From an uncultured Prevotellaceae bacterium (GTDB taxonomy: Bacteria > Bacteroidota > Bacteroidia > Bacteroidales > Bacteroidaceae): 64,000 nt of DNA. Below are positions 45,602 through 52,078 of the stretch, one piece after another. The stretch spans positions 55,410 to 119,409 of the forward strand of contig ONCZ01000003.1 of assembly GCA_900316445.1 (NCBI GenBank). Reading direction: 5' to 3'. The notes under the pieces are model-generated. The model was not told the origin of the DNA, did no database searches, and worked only from the letters and a program-made list of their open reading frames with translations. The number at the start of each line of letters is the position of its first letter. Position 1 is the first letter of the stretch. A program made the position numbers and the translations under genes.

Positions 45602-47545
45602 TTATTTCTTCGGGGATTTGATTTTCTTCAGTTCGGCATCGGAGAGAACGGTCACCCGACGGTTGCTGGTATCGGTCATCACCTCGTGGACGATGTCGGC
45701 CACCTGTTGTTTCAACTCATCGATGAACTGCTTCGCATCGTATTTCTGATGTTCGATGTCGCGCAGTTTCTTCTCCCAGATACCTGTCAGCTCACAACTC
45801 TTCAACAGTTCCTCGCGGATCAGGTCGATGAGTTCAATGCCCGTGGGGGTGGCAATGAGACGTTTTTTGTCGCGTTTGATATAGTGGCGCTTAAAGAGGG
45901 TCTCGATGATACCGGCACGTGATGATGGCCGGCCGATGCCGTTTTCCTTCATTGCCGCACGGAGGGTTTCGTCCTCTACGAATTTACCGGCAGTCTCCAT
46001 CGCCCGCAGCAGGGAGGCTTCGTTATAATAAGGTGGTGGGATAGTCCATTTCTCGGTGAGGGTGGGCTTATGGTCGCCCGATTCGCCCTTGACGAAGGTG
46101 GGGAGGGTGCGCTCTGGAGTAGAGGAGTCAGGAGTCGGGGAGTCAGGAGTCTGTAGATTACTTTCTTCCTCTGCATTCCTACTGACTCCTGACTCCTGAC
46201 TCCTGTCTCCTGATTCTTGACTCCTGTCTCCTTGTACAACGCGCCAGCCCGGGTCAAGAATCTCCTTACCGGTGACCTTGAACTCTACTTTATCCTCTTC
46301 ACCAATGACCTCGCCGAGGACGGTGGTTGTGGAGAACTTACAGTCAGGCAGGAAGACGGCGATGAAACGGCGTGCCACGAGGTCGAATACCCTCTGCTCG
46401 GCATCGCTGAGGTTCTGCGGGATGACGCCCGTGGGAATGATGGCGTGGTGGTCTGTCACCTTCGAGGTGTCGAACACACGCTTGCTCTTCTTCAGTGGTT
46501 TGCCGCCGATGGGCTTAATCAGCTCGGCGTAAGGTGCCACACCGCCAAACTTCGTCTGATACAGGCCGTTGAGGGTCTGTGGACATTTAGGGTAGATGTC
46601 GTCCGAGAGATATTGGGTGTCCACACGGGGATAGGTGGTAAATTTCTTCTCGTAGAGGCTTTGGATGAGGTTCAGCGTCATCTCTGCGGAGTAACTGAAC
46701 TTGCGGTTACAGTCCACCTGCAACGAGGTGAGGTCGTAGAGCTGTGGCGGCTGTTCCTTGCCTTCTTTCTTCTCTACTTTCGTCACGGTGAAGGGCTTGC
46801 CCTCGATGGTGGCAAAGGCCTTCTCACCCTCTTCCTTCGAGGTGAATTTGCCCTTGGTCGCCGTAAAGGTGGTGTCACGATACACTGTCGCCAGCACCCA
46901 ATAGGGTTCGGGCTTGAAGTTCTCAATCTCTTTCTGACGGTTCACGATGAGGGCGAGGGTAGGGGTCTGCACTCGTCCGATGGAGAGCACCTGACGGTTC
47001 TGACCGTACTTCAGCGTATAGAGTCTCGTGGCGTTCATGCCGAGCAGCCAGTCGCCGATGGCGCGGGAGAGCCCGGCGAGGTAGAGCGGCTGGTAGTCAG
47101 TCTGGTCTTTCAGGTTGGCGAAACCTTCACGGATGGCTTCATCGGTCATAGATGAGATCCACAGACGCTTCACGGGACAGGTGGCCTGTGCCTTCTGCAT
47201 CACCCACCGCTGGATAAGCTCTCCCTCCTGTCCGGCGTCACCGCAGTTCACGATGCCGTCGGCAGCCTGCATCAGCCGTTCGATGATGGCGAACTGTTTC
47301 TTGATGCCGTTGTCGTCGATGAGTTTGATGCCGAAGCGCGGGGGCACCATTGGCAACTGCGTCAGTGCCCAGGGTTTCCAGGCCGGGGTGTAGTCGCCAG
47401 GTTCCTTCAGTGTACAAAGGTGGCCGAAGGTCCATGTCACCTGGTATCCGTTACCTTCCATATATCCGTCGTGTGAGCTGTTCGCCCCGATAATACGGGC
47501 GATGTCCCGCGCCACACTGGGTTTCTCTGCGATGCAGACAATCAT
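45602..47545 (-). CDS. topB: DNA topoisomerase III
   Basis: A 647-residue type IA topoisomerase that relaxes and decatenates DNA by single-strand passage. Toprim domain at the N-terminus ('CIAEKPSVARDIARIIGA', metal acids in 'NCGDAGQEGELIQRW'), 'SIGRVQTPTLALIVNRQ' in the middle, and the catalytic tyrosine in 'KKFTTYPRVDTQYLS', equivalent to the E. coli TopB Tyr site. Then 'TDHHAIIPTG' and the C-terminal arm 'GIGRPSSRAGIIETL'. Residues about 438-476 are a repeat-encoded insertion ('DRSQESGDRSQESG' and 'TPDSPTPDS') lying in the gate region after 'DPGWRVV'. Core motifs are intact. A TAATTTTG -7 box lies upstream. Confidence 0.93.
   Translation of the reverse strand: MIVCIAEKPSVARDIARIIGANSSHDGYMEGNGYQVTWTFGHLCTLKEPGDYTPAWKPWALTQLPMVPPRFGIKLIDDNGIKKQFAIIERLMQAADGIVNCGDAGQEGELIQRWVMQKAQATCPVKRLWISSMTDEAIREGFANLKDQTDYQPLYLAGLSRAIGDWLLGMNATRLYTLKYGQNRQVLSIGRVQTPTLALIVNRQKEIENFKPEPYWVLATVYRDTTFTATKGKFTSKEEGEKAFATIEGKPFTVTKVEKKEGKEQPPQLYDLTSLQVDCNRKFSYSAEMTLNLIQSLYEKKFTTYPRVDTQYLSDDIYPKCPQTLNGLYQTKFGGVAPYAELIKPIGGKPLKKSKRVFDTSKVTDHHAIIPTGVIPQNLSDAEQRVFDLVARRFIAVFLPDCKFSTTTVLGEVIGEEDKVEFKVTGKEILDPGWRVVQGDRSQESGDRSQESGVSRNAEEESNLQTPDSPTPDSSTPERTLPTFVKGESGDHKPTLTEKWTIPPPYYNEASLLRAMETAGKFVEDETLRAAMKENGIGRPSSRAGIIETLFKRHYIKRDKKRLIATPTGIELIDLIREELLKSCELTGIWEKKLRDIEHQKYDAKQFIDELKQQVADIVHEVMTDTSNRRVTVLSDAELKKIKSPKK
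46116..46231. repeat. Intragenic hairpin, GGAGTCA arms, in topB
   Basis: Left arm from 46116 consists of GGAGTCA/G units, right arm to 46231 of the complementary GACTCCT/GTCTCC units; the loop has AGATTACTTTC, also found in the porE-like element. Confidence 0.85.
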
Positions 47546-47589
47546 ACGTTCTTACTCTATTTATACCTTGTTATTGCGATAATTGCGTG

Positions 47590-47597
47590 CAAAATTA
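47590..47597 (-). promoter_or_regulatory. Putative -7 box for topB
   Basis: Minus strand reads TAATTTTG (TAnnTTTG), 45 bp upstream of the topB ATG. No good -33 TTTG at 20 bp. Confidence 0.5.
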
Positions 47598-47690
47598 CAA
47601 AAAAAACTCCATACCTCATGATTATTTCACAATTATTTCGTACTTTTGGCTACGCCGAAGGTACTCACGTTCGAAAATTCTCAAATAAAT

Positions 47691-47722
47691 TTTGGTATTT
47701 TACTCACTTATTCGTACCTTTG
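47691..47722 (+). promoter_or_regulatory. Promoter of the metallophosphoesterase gene
   Basis: TTTG at 47691-47694 and TACCTTTG at 47715-47722, 20 bp apart. Transcription should start near 47729, which excludes the longest open frame (from 47618) as the protein start and makes ATG 47732 almost leaderless. Confidence 0.72.
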
Positions 47723-47761
47723 CACCCTGAAATGAATAGAGATAATAATAAGGTACGCGAG

Positions 47762-49258
47762 ATGAGGCGAGGACTGTTGGCCTTGGCGTTTCTATTTGTG
47801 CTGGCTCCGGTCAGTGCAAAGGTGCGTATCATGCTTATCTCCGACCCCCATGTGTTGGCTCCCGGCCTGATTATCAACAAGGGCAAGGCCTTGGATGATA
47901 CCAACCTTCTCGATCGTAAACTCAATGATTACAGTAGTGCTATCTTCGACGAGATTATTGCCGTCGCCCTGAAGGAGAAACCGGACCTCTTCCTGATTTC
48001 CGGCGACCTGACGAAGGATGGTGAGTTGCTGAGTCATCAGTATGTGGTGCAGAAATTGTATGAATTGAAGGAGGCTGGCATCAGGGCTCTTGTCGTCCCT
48101 GGGAACCACGATATGGGCACCGTTAATGCTCTTTATTACGACGGTGACAATTCCTACAAGGCTGAGACCATCAACACGCAGCAGTTCTCGGAAATGTATA
48201 AGGATTTCGGCTACGGCGCTGATATTGAACAGGAACCCACAACCCTGACATGGTGCTGTGAACCGTTCGACGGTCTCGTGCTCATCGGCATCGATACTGG
48301 TCATGAAGGTTCTTCTCTGAATGGTGTGATCTCCCATGCTACCTACGAATGGGTGCAACAGCGGGCAAAGGCTGCCAAGGCGGCAGGCAAGCAGGTGGTG
48401 GTGATGATGCACCATGCGCTCTTCCCTCACGTGACCAATGCCGAAAAAGCCAGTTCTACGTATGCTGTGAAACTGGGTATGCCCAATGGTGACGGCAACT
48501 ACACCTATTATAGTTATAGCACGTTACGCAACCATCTGGCTGATGCAGGTGTGGGTGTCGTACTCACTGGTCATGTGCATGCTTTAGACATCGCCAAGGA
48601 TGCCAACAAAGACCTGACGCGTACCGTCCACGATATCAGTACGTCTACCTGTGCGGCCTATCCCTGTCCTTATCGGCTGCTGACTCTCAACGATGATCAT
48701 ACGATGAGCATCCGAACCCATTACATCACGGAGTTGCCTGGCATTGAGGATTTCCAGGCTCTTGCCAAGGAGCGTATGATCACGGGCCTGAAGAACCTTG
48801 TTACTCTGTATACTCTCAATGGAGAGGCGGCTGAAATTTTAGCGGAGATTTTTTTGATTCATGTGTGTGGCAATGAACCCGAGAATCCGCGTTCTCAGGA
48901 ACTTCTGGATGCTTATGAGAAACATCTGCCGGAGTTGAAGGCTGACGAGCGGATCCAACTTTTCCTCAATATTCGTGGCGTGACCTTCGACGAAGTGGAA
49001 ACGATGATCTATAGTATGTTGAAGGACAAAAGCAACTATGGTGACCCTGATCGTGAGAGCCTCGACGATGACCTGAATACCACCATCCCTGTCTATGAGG
49101 ACGGTTGGACGGCCATCAAGGGCGTGAAGGTAGGAGACAGGAGACAGGGGTCAGGAGTCGGGAGTCAGGAGGGGTGGTATACCCTTCAGGGCGTGAAGGT
49201 CTCGAAGCCTACGCGAAAAGGTGTCTATATCCACAATGGTAAGTTGATACTTCATTAA
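47762..49258 (+). CDS. Secreted calcineurin-like metallophosphoesterase
   Basis: A 498-residue exported phosphoesterase. I use ATG 47762 because it gives a clean signal peptide ('MRRGLLALAFLFVLAPVSA') and lies behind the promoter; ATG 47732 is possible. Dinuclear-metal motifs: 'LISDPHV' (D-x-H), 'LISGDLTKDGE' (GD), 'VPGNHDMG' (GNHD), 'VVMMHHALF' (H) and 'VLTGHVHALD' (GHxH). A C-terminal tail 'WYTLQGVKVSKP' then 'GVYIHNGKLILH' is the secretion-type motif seen in the 460-residue protein. Residues about 457-470 ('GDRRQGSGVGSQEG') are repeat-encoded, directly before that tail. Substrate unknown; could act on nucleotides or phospholipids outside the cell. Confidence 0.87.
   Translation: MRRGLLALAFLFVLAPVSAKVRIMLISDPHVLAPGLIINKGKALDDTNLLDRKLNDYSSAIFDEIIAVALKEKPDLFLISGDLTKDGELLSHQYVVQKLYELKEAGIRALVVPGNHDMGTVNALYYDGDNSYKAETINTQQFSEMYKDFGYGADIEQEPTTLTWCCEPFDGLVLIGIDTGHEGSSLNGVISHATYEWVQQRAKAAKAAGKQVVVMMHHALFPHVTNAEKASSTYAVKLGMPNGDGNYTYYSYSTLRNHLADAGVGVVLTGHVHALDIAKDANKDLTRTVHDISTSTCAAYPCPYRLLTLNDDHTMSIRTHYITELPGIEDFQALAKERMITGLKNLVTLYTLNGEAAEILAEIFLIHVCGNEPENPRSQELLDAYEKHLPELKADERIQLFLNIRGVTFDEVETMIYSMLKDKSNYGDPDRESLDDDLNTTIPVYEDGWTAIKGVKVGDRRQGSGVGSQEGWYTLQGVKVSKPTRKGVYIHNGKLILH
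49133..49170. repeat. Intragenic GGAGACA/GGAGTCG arm in the metallophosphoesterase gene
   Basis: Five 7-nt units (GGAGACA, GGAGACA, GGGGTCA, GGAGTCG, GGAGTCA) in a row. Same unit family as the topB hairpin, but only one arm is present. Confidence 0.8.
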
Positions 49259-49282
49259 TTAACATAAACTAAATTATTAATC

Positions 49283-50374
49283 ATGAGAAAGAAAACTATT
49301 AAAATGAGGACACTGGCGGTGATGCTGGCAGTGTTTAGTAGTGTTGCAGCAATGGGACAACAAAAAAAGGATGGTGAGATCGACTGGCTGAAAGATTTCA
49401 CGAGTCGTATCACGCTCAACGGCTATGCCCAGGGCGGATGGTCCTATCAGGACATCAACGGCAAAAGTACAAACGCCTACAACCTTAAACGCACACTTCT
49501 TTGGGCGAAGGCCCGCATCACTGACCGCTGGTCGTTTATGTTCATGCACGATTTCTCCAGCTGCGTTCAGGAGTATTACACCGACTATCGCGTCACTAAA
49601 GACAACTCGCTGACCGTCCGCTTCGGACAGTTCAAGCACTCCTATACGATGGAAAACCCGATGTCGCCAACTCAGCTCGAACTGATCGACGTCTATTCCC
49701 AGGCCGTGCTCTATCTTGCCGGTGAGGGGCCCGATCCCCTCAATGGCGTGAACTACGGCCGTGACATGGGTCTTGAGCTCTATGGTGAACTGGCGAAGGG
49801 TGCCATCCGCTATAACCTTGCCCTGATGAGCGGTCAGGGTATCAACCGCAGGGATCTTAACAATCAAAAAGACTTTATCGCCAAAATCGATGTGCGTCCG
49901 ATGGACGGCCTTCGTATCGTGGCTTCAGGCTACCTCGGCACTGGCTGTGCCGTAAATACAGCAGCTTGGAATCCCGATATTCAGGTGGGCGACAACTACA
50001 AGCGTAACCGTTACTCGGTGGGTGCCGAATATAAGACGGCAGCTTATTCACCGGCGAAATACAAGGAGGCCCGTCCTGCCAGCATCCGTGCAGAGTGGCT
50101 GGGTGGTAAGGATGGCGAAGTGGGTAGCATGGGTGGCTATGTGACGACCTGTATTCCCGTGGTCGATGCTCTCGATATCGTGGCTTCTGGTGAGACCTTC
50201 GATCGTAACACGAAGGTGGATGGCTGGGATCAGACGAACCTCACCATTGGCGTCCAGTACTGGTTCTACAAGAAGTGCCGTATGCAGCTGCAGTACACTC
50301 GTTGTCTCTGTGGCGAGAACATCAGCTCGAAGGATTATAACTGGCTTCAGGCCCAGATGCAGGTCGCGTTCTAA
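49283..50374 (+). CDS. Porin of the phosphate-selective O/P type
   Basis: A 363-residue outer-membrane beta-barrel. Signal peptide 'MRTLAVMLAVFSSVAAMGQ' after a short basic start. The mature protein alternates aromatic beta strands ('RITLNGYAQGGWSYQD', 'LLWAKARITDRWSFMFMHD', 'VRFGQFKHSYTMENPMSP') and ends in 'LQAQMQVAF', with the C-terminal Phe needed for barrel assembly. The 'F.VRFGQFK.p' strand fits the porin O/P superfamily. It lies 24 bp after the phosphoesterase gene, so release of phosphate outside and its uptake may be linked; that is inference. Confidence 0.8.
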   Translation: MRKKTIKMRTLAVMLAVFSSVAAMGQQKKDGEIDWLKDFTSRITLNGYAQGGWSYQDINGKSTNAYNLKRTLLWAKARITDRWSFMFMHDFSSCVQEYYTDYRVTKDNSLTVRFGQFKHSYTMENPMSPTQLELIDVYSQAVLYLAGEGPDPLNGVNYGRDMGLELYGELAKGAIRYNLALMSGQGINRRDLNNQKDFIAKIDVRPMDGLRIVASGYLGTGCAVNTAAWNPDIQVGDNYKRNRYSVGAEYKTAAYSPAKYKEARPASIRAEWLGGKDGEVGSMGGYVTTCIPVVDALDIVASGETFDRNTKVDGWDQTNLTIGVQYWFYKKCRMQLQYTRCLCGENISSKDYNWLQAQMQVAF

Positions 50375-50390
50375 ACAAGAATTAATAACG

Positions 50391-50472
50391 ACAACGGATT
50401 ACACGGATTAAACGGATTCTTCAGAGAATTTGATACATAATTATAATCCGTGAAATCAGTGAAATCCGTTGT
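50391..50472. repeat. Dispersed hairpin (ACGGATTAN family), copy C
   Basis: 28-nt arms 50391-50418 and 50445-50472 pair imperfectly; the left arm is three ACGGATT units of 9 nt. The right arm is identical to that at 61087-61114. Lies between porin and symporter genes, ending 15 bp before the symporter ATG. Confidence 0.9.
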
Positions 50473-50487
50473 TTTAAATAAATAAGT

Positions 50488-52011
50488 ATGTTTATAAAAG
50501 TAATTTTAACGGTAATTTTCCTGGTCGTGATGGTAGGCGTGGGTGTGTACTCCCGCAAACAGGCCAGCAGTGTTGACGGTTTCGTATTGGGTGGTCGTGC
50601 AGTCGGTCCGTGGCTCACGGCGTTTGCCTTCGGAACCTCTTATTTCTCCGCTGTGGTCTTCGTGGGCTACGCCGGACAGTTCGGATGGAAGTATGGTATG
50701 TCCAGTGCCTGGATCGGTATCGGCAATGCCATCATCGGCTCCCTCCTGGCATGGATTATCTTAGGTCGTCGCACGAAGCTGATGACGCAACATATCGAGT
50801 CTCGCACGATGCCCGATTTCTTCGGTACCCGTTTCTCGGATCAGGGGCTGCGTGTGGCGGCTTCGATCATCGCCTTCGTGTTCCTGATTCCCTATACCGC
50901 AGGTGTGTATAGCGGTATTTCGCGTCTCTTCGAGATGGGTTTCGACATTCCCTATGAGTACTGTGTGGTCATCATGTCCATCCTCACTGCCGTCTATGTG
51001 ATCATCGGCGGTTACAAGGCGACGGCCATGAACGACTTCATCCAGGGCATCATCATGCTCTTCGGTATCGTCGCCGTTATCCTCGCCGTGCTGAATGCAC
51101 AGGGTGGTCTGACAGCTGCTATCGACAAGCTTTCCGTGATTCCCTCCGATGCCGATCCTAATGTGAACGGTGGTTTTGCTACATGGTTCGGCCCTGATCC
51201 CTGGGGACTGTTGGGTGTGGTCATCCTGACCTCGCTCGGTACGATGGGACTGCCCCAGATGGTGGGTAAGTTCTACTCCATCACCGACGAGAGTGCCATC
51301 AAGCGCGGCACGGTCATCTCCACCATCTTCGCCTTTATCGTGGCTGGTGGCTGTTATTTCCTCGGTGGCTTCGGACGTCTCTACGATCCCGTCATCAACG
51401 AGGCAACGGGTAAGATTGCTTTCGACTCCATCGTGCCTGCTATGCTCATCACCCTGCCTGATGTGCTTATCGCCCTCGTGGTGCTGCTGGTGCTTTCGGC
51501 TTCGATGTCCACACTGGCCTCACTGGTGCTGACATCCAGTTCGACGATGACGCTCGACCTCATCTATCGTGACAAGAAGTCACTGCCCGGTGAGGTGGAG
51601 GACGGTACCATCGACGATATCGTGGCCGAGAAGATCGAGCGTCGTAAGGTGGTGGTGATGCGTGTGCTCATCATGTTCTTCATCGTCATCTCGCTGCTCA
51701 TCGCCCTGAATCCCCCGACGTTCATCGCCCAGCTCATGGGTATCTCGTGGGGCGCTCTGGCCGGTGCCTTCCTCGCTCCGTTCATGCTGGGACTCTATTG
51801 GCGTGGGGTCACGACGACTTCTGTCTGGGCCTGCTTCATCTGGGGCGTGGGACTCACGGTGATCAACATGCTCGCCGGCAACCCCATCAATCCCATCAAC
51901 TGCGGTGCCATTGCGATGGTCGGCGGCTTCCCCGTCGTCTGGCTCGTCAGCCTCTTCTCGAAGAAGCTTCCGAAACAGACCGTCGATACCATCTTCGACT
52001 GCTATAAGTAA
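50488..52011 (+). CDS. Sodium:solute symporter family protein
   Basis: A 507-residue inner-membrane protein with about 13 hydrophobic helices. SSF-family features: 'SVDGFVLGGRAVGPWLTAF', 'GTSYFSAVVFVGYAGQFGW' in helix 2, 'IIGGYKATAMNDFIQGIIM' near residue 180, and 'LVLSASMSTLASLVLTSSS' near residue 340, the helix that forms the Na2 site. Transports an unknown solute (amino acid, sugar or vitamin) with sodium. The leader holds a stable dispersed hairpin, which may affect expression. Confidence 0.92.
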   Translation: MFIKVILTVIFLVVMVGVGVYSRKQASSVDGFVLGGRAVGPWLTAFAFGTSYFSAVVFVGYAGQFGWKYGMSSAWIGIGNAIIGSLLAWIILGRRTKLMTQHIESRTMPDFFGTRFSDQGLRVAASIIAFVFLIPYTAGVYSGISRLFEMGFDIPYEYCVVIMSILTAVYVIIGGYKATAMNDFIQGIIMLFGIVAVILAVLNAQGGLTAAIDKLSVIPSDADPNVNGGFATWFGPDPWGLLGVVILTSLGTMGLPQMVGKFYSITDESAIKRGTVISTIFAFIVAGGCYFLGGFGRLYDPVINEATGKIAFDSIVPAMLITLPDVLIALVVLLVLSASMSTLASLVLTSSSTMTLDLIYRDKKSLPGEVEDGTIDDIVAEKIERRKVVVMRVLIMFFIVISLLIALNPPTFIAQLMGISWGALAGAFLAPFMLGLYWRGVTTTSVWACFIWGVGLTVINMLAGNPINPINCGAIAMVGGFPVVWLVSLFSKKLPKQTVDTIFDCYK

Positions 52012-52014
52012 GTT

Positions 52015-52029
52015 TGCAACTGAGTTGCA
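52015..52029. promoter_or_regulatory. 15-bp dyad TGCAACTGAGTTGCA, candidate metal-regulator operator
   Basis: Perfect 7-bp arms around a central G, placed 13 bp upstream of the -7 box of the metal ATPase gene, where it would overlap the -33 region. The position suits a repressor such as a Fur/Zur-type protein; the regulator is not identified. Confidence 0.5.
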
Positions 52030-52041
52030 CGGAATGTGCCG

Positions 52042-52049
52042 TACCTTTG
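52042..52049 (+). promoter_or_regulatory. Putative -7 box of the P-type ATPase gene
   Basis: TACCTTTG, 29 bp before the ATG. Upstream TTTG is at 52013-52016, 25 bp away, longer than usual, so activity may depend on a regulator at the dyad. Confidence 0.6.
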
Positions 52050-52078
52050 TAGCGTGAAATTAAAGAAACTGCAAAGAT

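Noticed and set aside
47618-47731. Longer N-terminus of the metallophosphoesterase
   Set aside because: The promoter -7 box at 47715-47722 lies inside this extension, so it would not be transcribed, and the signal peptide would be buried.
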